From Rheinheimera texasensis DSM 17496 (lineage in GTDB: Bacteria; Pseudomonadota; Gammaproteobacteria; Enterobacterales; Alteromonadaceae): 64,000 nt of DNA. Below are positions 27,196-36,314 of this stretch, piece by piece. Made by a program: the position numbers and the translations under genes. Below the pieces are notes generated by a model that was given only the letters and a program-made list of their open reading frames with translations, was not told the DNA's origin and searched no databases. The first letter of the stretch is position 1. Each line of letters opens with the position of its first letter. The stretch is taken from positions 113,842-177,841 of the forward strand of contig NZ_JONU01000014.1 in NCBI RefSeq assembly GCF_000711985.1, given 5' to 3'.

Positions 27196-28146
27196 TTGTT
27201 TGAGATCAGCACAGCAGCAGGATTGGTGGTAAACATCAGCGCTATCGGCGCCACGGTTTGCTCTATCTGTTTAGACGGCCAGGAACTGACGTTGGGCTAT
27301 GACAGCGAAGCTGCTTATGCATCAGACCCTTATTATCTCGGCAGTACCGTCGGGCCTTATGCCAACCGCATCGACAACGCCGGCTTTCCGCTTGGTCAAC
27401 AACAGATCAGGCTGACCGCCAATGACGGCCCGCATTGCCTGCATGGCGGAGAGGCCGGTCTGAACCATCGACAGTGGCAGCTCGAAGCGCAGCAGGCAGA
27501 CCAGCTGATCTTGAGTTGCCGTGTTGCTGCAGGTGAAGGTGGTTTTCCGGGCAATCGCGAGTTTCGCTGCCAGTTTCGCGTCACTGCGACTGAACTGCAG
27601 TTGCAGTTCGAAGCGACGACCGACGCGCCGACAGTGCTGAATCTGACCAACCACTGTTATTTCAATCTGGATTCACAAGCACAGCAGATTGATCAGCACT
27701 CTCTGCAATCGCCGCTGTTGCAGGTATTGGAGAAAGACGGCAGCGGCATTCCGACCGGCCGTTTGTTGTCTTGTGCAGAACAATACCCGCAGCTGGCGAC
27801 AGGCCAGCGGTTGCAGGAATTGTTTCGCCAGCATGGTGCGCTGGACCATTGTTTTGTTGTGCCGCACGGCGAACAGCAGCTGCAAACCCTTGCCACGCTG
27901 ACCTCGCCAGATCAGCAATTAAGCCTGACCGTACTCAGCGATTTACCTGGTCTGCAGATTTATAGCGGCGACGGTTTAGGCGCGCCTTTTTTGCCGCGCC
28001 AGGGCATTTGTCTGGAAGCGCAGTATTGGCCGGACGCACCGAACCAGCCGGATTTTCCAGCCACATTGCTGCTGCCGGGGCAAATCTATCAGCAGCAGAT
28101 TATTTACCGTTTTGCCCGCCAAAACGGCGCAAATTCGAATGATTAA
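27196..28146 (+). CDS. galM: Aldose 1-epimerase (galactose mutarotase)
   Basis: A 316-residue mutarotase converting beta-D-galactose released by hydrolases into the alpha anomer needed by galactokinase. Family motifs: GPYANRI, LHGGEAGLNHRQW, LTNHCYFNL (catalytic His), DHCFV, GLQIYSGDG and LEAQYWPDAPNQPDFP (catalytic Glu in LEAQ). The frame begins at a TTG (27196) with GGAG about 8 bases upstream; the nearby ATG at 27180 is out of frame and hits a stop after seven codons. No signal peptide, so cytoplasmic. It shares an operator with tpiA and precedes a TonB receptor gene. Confidence 0.9.
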   Translation: MFEISTAAGLVVNISAIGATVCSICLDGQELTLGYDSEAAYASDPYYLGSTVGPYANRIDNAGFPLGQQQIRLTANDGPHCLHGGEAGLNHRQWQLEAQQADQLILSCRVAAGEGGFPGNREFRCQFRVTATELQLQFEATTDAPTVLNLTNHCYFNLDSQAQQIDQHSLQSPLLQVLEKDGSGIPTGRLLSCAEQYPQLATGQRLQELFRQHGALDHCFVVPHGEQQLQTLATLTSPDQQLSLTVLSDLPGLQIYSGDGLGAPFLPRQGICLEAQYWPDAPNQPDFPATLLLPGQIYQQQIIYRFARQNGANSND

Positions 28147-28182
28147 TCAGATAAAAAAGTTGCAGTCAGCGTAACTTTGCAG

Positions 28183-28199
28183 TATTTATATGATAAATA
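28183..28199. promoter_or_regulatory. Regulon palindrome, site 2 (TonB receptor)
   Basis: TATTTAT-ATG-ATAAATA is a perfect 7-bp inverted repeat with a 3-base centre, flanked by G on the left as in the ideal site. It lies about 55 bases before the start of the TonB receptor gene. Confidence 0.7.
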
Positions 28200-28253
28200 T
28201 TCTAATAAGAAGTTTTCTTTAAAAACACAACACAAAGACAGGGGAGTTCGAAG

Positions 28254-31013
28254 ATGACCAGAGCGAATCCATTCGCATTTAAACATTCGGCGGTTTGCCT
28301 CGCCGTAGCCGGTGTGCTCAGCACCTATTCGGTAGCGGCACAAACCACCACGGCAGATGCTGCCAAAGCCCAGCAAACTGAAGTTGAAGTGATCGAAGTC
28401 CGCGGCATCCGCAGTAGTCTGAAAGCGTCGATGCAGGACAAAAAAGAATCCAGTTTGGTGTCAGACGGTATCGCAGCAGAAGACTTAGGCAAGTTTCCGG
28501 ATTTGAACGTGGCGGAATCGCTGCAACGCATCACCGGCGTGTCGATTGACCGCAGCGGTGGTGAAGGTCAGGCGGTGACCATTCGTGGTTTTGGCCCGCA
28601 GTTCAACACCGTGTTAGTCAATAACCGTCAGATCGCGACCGACAGCAATGGCCGTGAGTTTAACTTCGACATTCTGGCTGCCGATCAAATCACCGGCGCT
28701 GACGTCTTCAAAAGTAACAGCGCCCGCCTGCAGGAAGGCGGCATCGGCGGTACTATCAACGTGAAAACCGCACGGCCGTTTGATTATGACGATTTCCGCG
28801 TGGCCGGTTCTGTTAAAGGCATGTACGAAAGCCTGTCTGAAAAAACCTCACCAGCAGCTTCTTTATTATTGACCCGTAACTGGGATGACAAATTTGGTGC
28901 TTTATTGGCTATCAGCCATCAGAAACGTGATGTGCAGATCAACCAAATCGCCACCGCCGGCTGGCGCGGCGGTCAGACTATTTCCAACAAACGCGATGGC
29001 GTGTTGTTTACCAATGCATATATCCCACGCAACTGGGACCAGATTATTGACCAGCAGGAACGGACCCGCGACAACGCCAGTCTGGTGCTGCAATATGCAC
29101 CGTCAGAAGATGTCACTGTGACGATGGATGGTTTGGTGTCCCGCTTTGAAGTGGATTCAACGGTCACAGATTTAGCGTCCTGGTTTGAACCGGACCGCGT
29201 CGGCAGCGCGACTATCGACCCAACCACCGGCACTTTATTAACCTTCTCGCAAGATGTCGGCCTGCATCAGGGCAGCGGCGACCCAGCGACGGATTTTGTG
29301 TCACACACCCGCAACTCACGCGATATCAGCACCAATGCCTTTGGTCTGAATGTCGAGTGGAAAATCACCGACCAACTGAAAGCAAATTTTGACGCCTCAA
29401 CGTCAAACGCTGAAAACGACCGCGCCGGCCGCGACCGTTTTAACGTGGTCGGCATGATCAACAGCTATGCCTTTGACGGTACCGGTTCTGTGCCAACAGT
29501 GAAACATAATGGTTTTGGCGGCAGCACGCTACCAGCAGCCAGCCTGGCACGGATGCACTATAACGAAAAAGGTAACCAATTCTCTGATGAAGACGAAGTT
29601 ACTGAATTAAAAGCTGATTTTGAATACGTTGCTGAAAAAGGCGTGTTCCAGAAAGCCAACTTTGGTGTTTATAGTCAGGAGCGGGAAAAATCCAGCTTCC
29701 AGATCTACGGCGGTCAGTGCTTCTACTGCGGCTATGCGTTACCTGCGCCGGTCGATACCATCAAATTCCAGCCATTCACCGCGAAGAACTTCTTCCCGGG
29801 TCTGATCAATACGTTCTACACCTATGACGGCGATGCTGTGGTGAAATATCTGGCGGATACCGGCCATCCAATCACCACCACGCTGCAGAATAACCGTTAC
29901 ACCATCAACGAAGACGTGACCAGTCTGTATATGGACTTCACGCTGGCGTATGACCTCGGTGATATGCCGCTGACGGTGAACCTTGGTGCGCGTTATGCCG
30001 AAACTTCGGTGGATGTCGCGGCAGTGCAAAGCTTTGTGGTCGACATAGTACCGACGGCTGATGCGACCTTGTTCCAAAACGTGTTAGGCCCTGCAACCAA
30101 CATCAATCAGGGCACTAAATATGCCAACCTGCTGCCAAGCCTGAATATCAAGCTGGAAGTGCAGGACGACATGATTGTACGTTTTGCCTCTTACGATTCA
30201 CTGACCCGTCCGACTATGGGCCAGATGTCACCAGCGACCACGTTCAACGAACCGCGCCGGCAAAACCTGACGGCCAACGGCGGCAACCCGGCACTGAAAC
30301 CGTTCCGTGCTGAAAACTGGGACCTGGCTTACGAATGGTATTATCAGGATGCCAACATGTTCAGCTTCACGGTATTCAACAAAGAAGTTGAAGACTTTAT
30401 CGTGACGCTGACCGGTCAGGAAACTTACAACATGACCGCGCGGACCGGCCCATCTTACAACTGCGTCAGCTCACCGCTGTGTAGCAGCAGTGTAGTGCCG
30501 ACGACGGCAGAGCTGAACGGCTCGAGTGAAGTTTATACCGTCAGCCGGCCACAAAATGGTGAGTCTGCCCGTATCACCGGTTATGAAGCTGCGCTGACGC
30601 ACATGTTTGACAATGGCTTTGGTGTGACGGTGAACGCGACTGTGGTCGACAGCAACCTGAACGTTGGCGCCGACACCACGCAGAGTTTTGCACTGGAAGG
30701 TTTAGGCGATTCACAGAACTTTATCCTGTTCTACGAACAGGGTGACTGGCAGGGTCGTATCGCGTTTAACAACCGTGAAGCCTTCCTGCGTCAGCTCGAC
30801 AACGGCTTTAACGGCGAACCGATTAACACTGAGCGTTTTGGTCAGTGGGACATCAGCGCCAGCTACGACGTGAACGAGTATCTGACGGTGTTCTTCGAAG
30901 GGATCAATATCACCGAAGAAGAACTGGTGCAGACCGGTCGCTTCAAAAACCAGATTTACTCTGTTGAGGATAACGGCTCCCGCTATGCGGTAGGTGTGCG
31001 AGGGGCATTCTAA
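28254..31013 (+). CDS. TonB-dependent receptor, oligosaccharide type (TIGR01782-like)
   Basis: A 919-residue outer-membrane receptor. Signal peptide MTRANPFAFKHSAVCLAVAGVLSTYSVAA, TonB-box-like EVIEVRG, a plug with AEDLGKFPDLNVAESLQRITGVSIDR, RGFGPQFNTVLVNNRQ and INVKTARPF, then a 22-strand barrel ending in YAVGVRGAF. The plug wording is that of the Xanthomonas/Caulobacter TonB group linked to plant and algal sugar uptake. It is closely related to the receptor at 60.4-63.7 kb. GGGGAG precedes the ATG, a regulon palindrome lies upstream and a strong terminator downstream. Substrate is inferred from context: a galactoside or galactosylglycerol. Confidence 0.94.
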   Translation: MTRANPFAFKHSAVCLAVAGVLSTYSVAAQTTTADAAKAQQTEVEVIEVRGIRSSLKASMQDKKESSLVSDGIAAEDLGKFPDLNVAESLQRITGVSIDRSGGEGQAVTIRGFGPQFNTVLVNNRQIATDSNGREFNFDILAADQITGADVFKSNSARLQEGGIGGTINVKTARPFDYDDFRVAGSVKGMYESLSEKTSPAASLLLTRNWDDKFGALLAISHQKRDVQINQIATAGWRGGQTISNKRDGVLFTNAYIPRNWDQIIDQQERTRDNASLVLQYAPSEDVTVTMDGLVSRFEVDSTVTDLASWFEPDRVGSATIDPTTGTLLTFSQDVGLHQGSGDPATDFVSHTRNSRDISTNAFGLNVEWKITDQLKANFDASTSNAENDRAGRDRFNVVGMINSYAFDGTGSVPTVKHNGFGGSTLPAASLARMHYNEKGNQFSDEDEVTELKADFEYVAEKGVFQKANFGVYSQEREKSSFQIYGGQCFYCGYALPAPVDTIKFQPFTAKNFFPGLINTFYTYDGDAVVKYLADTGHPITTTLQNNRYTINEDVTSLYMDFTLAYDLGDMPLTVNLGARYAETSVDVAAVQSFVVDIVPTADATLFQNVLGPATNINQGTKYANLLPSLNIKLEVQDDMIVRFASYDSLTRPTMGQMSPATTFNEPRRQNLTANGGNPALKPFRAENWDLAYEWYYQDANMFSFTVFNKEVEDFIVTLTGQETYNMTARTGPSYNCVSSPLCSSSVVPTTAELNGSSEVYTVSRPQNGESARITGYEAALTHMFDNGFGVTVNATVVDSNLNVGADTTQSFALEGLGDSQNFILFYEQGDWQGRIAFNNREAFLRQLDNGFNGEPINTERFGQWDISASYDVNEYLTVFFEGINITEEELVQTGRFKNQIYSVEDNGSRYAVGVRGAF

Positions 31014-31026
31014 GTCCCGTTCCTGT

Positions 31027-31054
31027 GGCTGGGTCTTTTGACCCAGCCTTTTTT
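31027..31054 (+). terminator. Rho-independent terminator after TonB receptor
   Basis: GGCTGGGTC-TTTT-GACCCAGCC followed by six T residues: a perfect 9-bp stem. Confidence 0.93.
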
Positions 31055-31138
31055 GATTGCGGGCTGCAGTCATTTCACTGTTGGCTCGTGGTCAGGATCG
31101 CGCAATACTGCTGTACTCGCGTTTAAATCGGGTTCCTT

Positions 31139-32728
31139 ATGACACAAGCTATCACCAATATTGTGGTGGTGGGGGGCGGCACCGCCGGTTGGCTGGCGGC
31201 CGCACTCATTGCCTCTTACCATCAGCAACCAGATGGCCCGGCGTTATCAATCACGTTGATTGAATCGGCCGATATTCCGACCATTGGTGTCGGTGAAGGC
31301 ACCTGGCCAACGATGAAAAACACCCTGCAGCAAATCGGTTTGTCCGAGAAGGACTTTTTCCGCAGCTGCCATGCCGCTTTTAAACAAGGTGGCAAGTTTG
31401 TGAACTGGTGCGAAGGCACCGGCGATTTTTATTATCATCCTTTTACTGTGCCGCTCGGTTACGGCCGGCTTGATGTGGCGCCTTATCTGGCTGATATCCG
31501 CGACTATGCCCGCCAGTCCAATATGCAGCATGAATTATGCGAAGCCGGCAAAGCGCCGCGCCCGGTCAGCGAAGGCGAGTATCAGGGCCCGCTGAATTAT
31601 GCCTATCACCTCGACGCCGGCGCGTTCGCCGACGTCTTAAAACAACATGCCAAAACCAAACTCGGTGTGTTGCACCGCGTTGCCACCGTCGAGCAAGTGC
31701 TGCTGACCGACGATGCGCAGATTGCTGGTTTAAAACTCAACGATGCCATGGAACCTGTCACCGCAGATTTATATATCGACTGCACCGGCATGGCGTCTTT
31801 GCTACTGGGCAAAACGCTGCAGGTGCCGTTTTTGTCGGTGGAACATCAGCTGTTTAACAACAGAGCGCTGGCGCTGCAGGTGCCTTACGACAGACCCGAC
31901 TCACCGGTTGCCAGCCACACCATTGCCACCGCACAAAATGCCGGCTGGATTTGGGACATTGGTCTGTCGCACCGGCGCGGCACTGGTCATGTCTATGCCA
32001 GTCAGTTTTTAAGTGATGACGAGGCGGCCGCCAATTTGCGGCGTTATGTCGGCGCGGCAGCGGCAGATTTAGAACCGCGTTTAATCAAATATCAGACCGG
32101 CTATCGTGAACGCTTCTGGCAGGGCAATTGTGTCGCCATTGGTTTGTCCGCCGGTTTTGTTGAACCACTGGAAGCCACGGCCATTATGCTGGTCGAAGTG
32201 TCGGCGCGTTATGTCGCGGAAAATCTGCCGGCAGATCAAAGCCTGATGCCGGTCGTGGCCAAACGTTTTAATACGCAAATGCGTTATCGCTGGCAGCGCA
32301 TTATTGATTTCCTCAAGCTGCATTACATGTTGACCAAACGCCCGGAGCCTTATTGGCAGGCGCATTTGGATCAGGACACCTGGCCTGAGTCGTTGCAGGA
32401 AGATTTGGCGGTCTGGCGTTATCGTGGCCCGGCGGTCAGTGATTTCCAGGGGCCGCTGGAGTTGTTTCCGGCCGCCAGTTACCAGTATGTAATGTATGGC
32501 ATGGGCTTTAAGCCGGACTTTTCCCGTCAGGCGCATCTGTACCGGCAACAGGCGCAGGCGGAGCAAATTCTGCGACGTAATCAGCAATTGACGCAGCAAT
32601 TGCAGCAAAGCCTGCCATCGAATCGCGAATATCTGCAGCGCTGGCTGGCGCAAGAGAGTATGGCTCCAGGGCATATGACACCGGGGTACATTCCACAAGG
32701 GAGTCGGCCACAAGGGAGTCTGTCATGA
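31139..32728 (+). CDS. Tryptophan-halogenase-family flavoprotein (role unknown)
   Basis: A 529-residue member of the flavin-dependent Trp-halogenase family. The FAD-binding GGGTAGW (residues 12-18), the FKQGGKFVNW segment and GFVEPLEATAIM are conserved. The WxWxIP halogenase signature is altered to GWIWDIGL, so true halogenation is doubtful. Proteins of this group are repeatedly encoded beside TonB receptors and SapC-like proteins in Xanthomonadales, Sphingomonads and Alteromonadales sugar loci, with no established function. Its stop overlaps the SapC-like gene by 4 bases, and a sugar symporter follows, making a three-gene operon. Confidence 0.85.
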   Translation: MTQAITNIVVVGGGTAGWLAAALIASYHQQPDGPALSITLIESADIPTIGVGEGTWPTMKNTLQQIGLSEKDFFRSCHAAFKQGGKFVNWCEGTGDFYYHPFTVPLGYGRLDVAPYLADIRDYARQSNMQHELCEAGKAPRPVSEGEYQGPLNYAYHLDAGAFADVLKQHAKTKLGVLHRVATVEQVLLTDDAQIAGLKLNDAMEPVTADLYIDCTGMASLLLGKTLQVPFLSVEHQLFNNRALALQVPYDRPDSPVASHTIATAQNAGWIWDIGLSHRRGTGHVYASQFLSDDEAAANLRRYVGAAAADLEPRLIKYQTGYRERFWQGNCVAIGLSAGFVEPLEATAIMLVEVSARYVAENLPADQSLMPVVAKRFNTQMRYRWQRIIDFLKLHYMLTKRPEPYWQAHLDQDTWPESLQEDLAVWRYRGPAVSDFQGPLELFPAASYQYVMYGMGFKPDFSRQAHLYRQQAQAEQILRRNQQLTQQLQQSLPSNREYLQRWLAQESMAPGHMTPGYIPQGSRPQGSLS

Positions 32729-33492
32729 GCCGTTTTCTCACACTGCAGCAACTGGCCGCGCAACAACTGGGTGTAGTGCCGGACGCAGGCTTTATCTACG
32801 CCGCGCGCGCGCATTTATTGCCGCTGACCGTCGCCGATGTCAGCAGTATGGTCTGTGATTTCCCGGTACTGCTCAGCCGCAACAGCGAGGATGGCACGCT
32901 GATGCTGTCTGCGCTGTGCAGCTTTGTACCGGGGCAGAATTTACTGGCGGATGCACAGGGCTGGCATGCGGTGTACCGGCCTATGGTGCTGCAGTCCTAC
33001 CCCTGTTATTGCCTGTTGCAGGATGGCCAACGCCAGTTTGCGTTTGCTGCCGATCCACAGGTATTGCAACCGGCAGCAACGCCACTTTTCGCGCAGGACG
33101 GTACGGCCAATGCCAGCGCACAGCGGCTGATGCACAGTGCGCAGGAGCTGTATGAGCAAGAACGGCGCACGTATCTGTGTCTGCAGCAATTACAGGCGCT
33201 GAAGTTACTGAGGGCTATTGAACTGCAATTACAGCCGGAACAAGGCGAATTGCAGCGCATCCGTGGCCTGATGACCATCGATGAAGACCAGTTGCATAGC
33301 CTCGATGCCACCACGTTAAAAACGCTGCAGCAAAGCGGCAGCCTGCAACTGGCGCAGAGTCTGCTCAATTCGTTGTTGCAGCTGAACCGGCTGATCCAGC
33401 GTCACAATCAAAAAGCAGCGCTTGGCCACCCCGGTTTCCAGCGAATTCAGCAGCTAAAAATCGAAATCGACCGCGATAGTGGATTTATGTGA
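32725..33492 (+). CDS. SapC-like protein (PF07277)
   Basis: A 255-residue SapC-family protein, a cytoplasmic-looking group typically found next to Trp-halogenase-like genes and TonB receptors. It has the characteristic early motif GFIYAARAHLLPLTVADVSSMVCDFPVLLSR and the midsection YPCYCLLQDGQRQFAFAADPQ. The C-terminal third is rich in Gln and Leu and probably helical (LQQLQALKLLRAIELQLQPEQ). Despite the name, evidence for an S-layer or peptide-resistance role is lacking. It overlaps the halogenase-like gene (ATGA) and ends 50 bases before the symporter start. Confidence 0.82.
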   Translation: MSRFLTLQQLAAQQLGVVPDAGFIYAARAHLLPLTVADVSSMVCDFPVLLSRNSEDGTLMLSALCSFVPGQNLLADAQGWHAVYRPMVLQSYPCYCLLQDGQRQFAFAADPQVLQPAATPLFAQDGTANASAQRLMHSAQELYEQERRTYLCLQQLQALKLLRAIELQLQPEQGELQRIRGLMTIDEDQLHSLDATTLKTLQQSGSLQLAQSLLNSLLQLNRLIQRHNQKAALGHPGFQRIQQLKIEIDRDSGFM

Positions 33493-33542
33493 TACCGCGC
33501 CTGCTGGCCGGTATTTTTTGCGAGTTTTCCCGGAGAGATGTT

Positions 33543-35000
33543 ATGTCAGATAGTGTGTTGCAGACTGCGGTCTTTGTGTTGGTGTCTGCACTGATAGGGT
33601 TGTTGACCTACCTGAAATGCCGCGGCAAATCAGACCGTAGCGGCTCGCAGAACCGAGAGTATTTTCTGGCCGGCAGCGGCCTCAGTTGGGTGTTTGTCGC
33701 GGGTTCTATCACGCTGACCAACTTAAGTACTGACCAGCTGGTCGGCATGAACGGTAACCAGATGGCGCTGCTGGCGGTCTGGGAATTCTCCGCCATCATC
33801 GGCCTGATCATTCTGGCAAAAGTGTTTATTCCGGTGTACTACCGCTATGGTTGCACCACCACCACTGAGTTGTTGGAACGGCGTTATCACAACAAACATA
33901 TCCGCGCGGTGATTGGCGGCTTGTTTTTCCTCGGCAACGCGTTGATTTATATGCCAGCGGTGATTTACTCCGGCGCCTTACTGATGCAGACCATGTTTAA
34001 AGTGGATATTCCGCTGATCCAAATTGCCGCGGTGTTTGCCTTAGTGGGCGCAGCTTATGCCTTTTTCGGCGGCCTGCGCGCGGTAGCTGTTTCTGATACC
34101 TATAACGGCGTGCTGGTGCTGGGCATGGCGTTACTGATCACCTTCCTCGCGCTGTGTGCCATTAATTTTGACTTCAGCGGGATTCCGGCCGAGCGGCTGA
34201 CCTTAATCGGCGATGAAAGCTCGCCGGTGCCATGGCCAACCTTGCTGACCGGGATGATTTTTATCCAGATGTATTATTGGGGCACCAACCAAACCATTAC
34301 GCAGCGCGCAATGGCGGCTCCAACCATGGAAGAAGCGCAAAAAGGCGTGTATGCCGCGGCTTTAATTCGTTTTCTGATTGTGCCGGCTATTGTGGTATTA
34401 CCGGGCATTGTGTCGTACAAACTCTATGGCGATATCGGCGACAGCGCTTATGGTCGTCTGGTCGGTGACCTGTTGCCGCCGGTGCTGATTGGTTTATTCG
34501 CGGCAGCCATGGCCGCTGCAGTATTGTCGACCTACAACAGCCTGCTGAATTCAGCCACTGCACTGTATGTCTGTGATATTCACGAAGCTTATGTCAGTGA
34601 AAAAGCGGATGTCAGAAAGTTAAGCGCCTGGGTGACATTGTTATTAAGCGCCCTGACGCTGATTTTAGTGCCGGTGTATCAGCAGGCCGACAGCATCATC
34701 AATTTACTACAACAGTTAAACGGCCTGCTCAGCATGCCTATTCTGTCGATTTTTATCGTTGGTCTGCTGTTTAAAGATGTTGATGCGCGGGCGGCCATTA
34801 TCGCCGTGATTTTTGGTGTGTTGTTCTACGGCAGCCTGACCTTTGAATTCTCACCATTCTACAGCACTGTGCACTACATCCATCTGATGGCAGTGACGCT
34901 GTTCAGCTGTGTGGCGGTGGCCCTTCTCAGCAACAGATTTATCTTCGGCAAGCAACACCGCTGGGCCGGCAAAACCCTGGAACTGCCTGCATCGACGTAG
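33543..35000 (+). CDS. Sodium/solute symporter, SSS family (sugar type)
   Basis: A 485-residue SSS transporter with about 14 membrane segments, of the vSGLT/glucose-galactose type. Diagnostic stretches: REYFLAGSGLSWVFVAGSITLTNLSTDQLVGMNG near the first helices, RYGCTTTTELLERRY, GGLRAVAVSDTYNG and MAAAVLSTYNSLLNSATALYVCDI. The ATG at 33543 is preceded by GGAGAG; an in-frame start at 33489 would overlap the SapC gene and add a hydrophilic leader. Sodium-coupled inner-membrane uptake of galactose or a small galactoside is inferred from the surrounding GH42, GH36 and gal genes. A terminator follows. Confidence 0.92.
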   Translation: MSDSVLQTAVFVLVSALIGLLTYLKCRGKSDRSGSQNREYFLAGSGLSWVFVAGSITLTNLSTDQLVGMNGNQMALLAVWEFSAIIGLIILAKVFIPVYYRYGCTTTTELLERRYHNKHIRAVIGGLFFLGNALIYMPAVIYSGALLMQTMFKVDIPLIQIAAVFALVGAAYAFFGGLRAVAVSDTYNGVLVLGMALLITFLALCAINFDFSGIPAERLTLIGDESSPVPWPTLLTGMIFIQMYYWGTNQTITQRAMAAPTMEEAQKGVYAAALIRFLIVPAIVVLPGIVSYKLYGDIGDSAYGRLVGDLLPPVLIGLFAAAMAAAVLSTYNSLLNSATALYVCDIHEAYVSEKADVRKLSAWVTLLLSALTLILVPVYQQADSIINLLQQLNGLLSMPILSIFIVGLLFKDVDARAAIIAVIFGVLFYGSLTFEFSPFYSTVHYIHLMAVTLFSCVAVALLSNRFIFGKQHRWAGKTLELPAST

Positions 35001-35015
35001 GCGGATGGCTCCGTT

Positions 35016-35039
35016 AGCCGGCTTCGGCCGGCTTTTTTT
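35016..35039 (+). terminator. Rho-independent terminator after the symporter
   Basis: AGCCGGC-TTCG-GCCGGCT with a UUCG tetraloop and a run of seven T. Confidence 0.93.
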
Positions 35040-35137
35040 ATGGCGCCGTCGATGGCCGCCTGCTGATTCACTATCCACGAGCAGTTCAGTGCCAGTTGCG
35101 GACTTTGGCGACACCCACTCTGCGAGCCCGTGGCCCG

Positions 35138-35176
35138 ATTGTAGGGTGCAAAAAGAGAAGCGAATTGAATTGCACC
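35138..35176. repeat. Short intergenic repeat with GGTGCAA/TTGCACC ends
   Basis: GGTGCAA (35145-35151) and TTGCACC (35170-35176) bracket an 18-base core reading AAAGAGAAGCGAATTGAA. The layout recalls the widely scattered GTAGGGTGCAAT...ATTGCACC intergenic repeat of many bacteria. The rest of the 35040-35410 gap is AT-rich and shows no gene. Confidence 0.5.
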
Positions 35177-35410
35177 TTTGATACCCGTCGCTGCACCAAA
35201 CAGCCTGAACGCAAGCGGCGTTTCCTGAGCGCACACTCCTCTACAGCACTACTGTGGGCTAACTACTTCATTATTTGGTATTTTGTTAACTTAAGTTGCA
35301 CTTAAAGTTACGATGCATTGACTGCTTGTCTGTGGTTTTTGCGGTGATACAAACGATAGTGAATAGATCAAAGACCGCGCGTGGCAATTTATAAACAAGG
35401 ACAGTTACAA

Positions 35411-36253
35411 ATGGTAAAAACGGTTTTTGCAGTGACGCTTGCTGCATTTTTGACTTTTAGCGCACCCACATCGGCACAATTTACTTATGCTCCAACTTCC
35501 AGAGATGATGTTGGTTTATATCTCGGCGGCCAAATCTGGCAATCTGGCCCAAGTGGTGTTTTGGGAGCAGAACATACGCGCGTTGATTTTAATTTAAAAA
35601 AACAACAGCAAATCAACTACTTTATTGACCTTAAACACCCGATTGCTGCGCTGCCTCATCTGCGTATTTCCACGACCCAACTGGATACTTCAGGTCAAAC
35701 CACGTTGACGCAACAGTTTGGCTTCAGCGACAAAACCTTTTCTGTTGCGGCTACAGTCGATGCCAGCTTTGACGTCAGTTATATCGATTACACCTTGTAT
35801 TATGCATTGTTTGATAGCGAAGACTTTTCCTTTGAGTTGGGCTTCAGCGCGAGAGATTTGAATGGGAATGTGACGGTCGCCGGGACTACAAAAAGTTCTG
35901 ATGATACTTGTAATGACCCTAACCCTTCGCCTGACAGTCCTTGTACAGGCACGGGAAATAATGCGATTTCCAGTGGGACAATAAAAACGGACGACATCAA
36001 TCCGATGTTGTTTGTTGCCACGAACATTGGCTTGCCGCTTACACAGTTAAATCTATTTGCTCAAGCGGATGTCTCGTTGCTCAATGACCATCGATTGGCG
36101 GATTATCAACTGGGCTTCAGTTACGATCTGCACAAACTGATGCAGGTGACCTTCGGTTATCGGGTCGTGAACATGGCGTTCGACAATTTAAACAGTCTAT
36201 ATACCGACCTTGCATTTAAAGGTGCTTTTGTTGGCATGATTGCCCACTTTTAA
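35411..36253 (+). CDS. Outer-membrane beta-barrel protein (TIGR04219-like)
   Basis: A 280-residue secreted protein: signal peptide MVKTVFAVTLAAFLTFSAPTSA then FTYAPTSRDDVGLYLGGQIW, alternating strands and a terminal aromatic GAFVGMIAHF typical of a barrel. The ATG at 35411 follows AAGGACAG and starts the signal peptide cleanly; an in-frame GTG at 35381 adds only a hydrophilic tail. A Cys pair lies in a Ser/Pro-rich loop (DDTCNDPNPSPDSPCTG). I assign the TIGR04219 outer-membrane group from overall pattern only; function unknown. It stands alone between two terminators and looks more AT-rich than its neighbours. Confidence 0.72.
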   Translation: MVKTVFAVTLAAFLTFSAPTSAQFTYAPTSRDDVGLYLGGQIWQSGPSGVLGAEHTRVDFNLKKQQQINYFIDLKHPIAALPHLRISTTQLDTSGQTTLTQQFGFSDKTFSVAATVDASFDVSYIDYTLYYALFDSEDFSFELGFSARDLNGNVTVAGTTKSSDDTCNDPNPSPDSPCTGTGNNAISSGTIKTDDINPMLFVATNIGLPLTQLNLFAQADVSLLNDHRLADYQLGFSYDLHKLMQVTFGYRVVNMAFDNLNSLYTDLAFKGAFVGMIAHF

Positions 36254-36266
36254 CAACGGACCCGCG

Positions 36267-36296
36267 AAAAAAAACCGGCGCTCAGGCGCCGGTTTT
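36267..36296. terminator. Bidirectional terminator between convergent genes
   Basis: AAAACCGGCGC-TCAG-GCGCCGGTTTT, a perfect 11-bp stem with A- and T-runs outside, serves both the barrel gene and the GH42 gene. Confidence 0.92.
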
Positions 36297-36314
36297 GCTG
36301 TGCTCGCGACAGCG

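Noticed and set aside
31139..32728. Calling the flavoprotein a true tryptophan halogenase
   Set aside because: The WxWxIP signature is not intact and context is sugar uptake, so only family membership is claimed.
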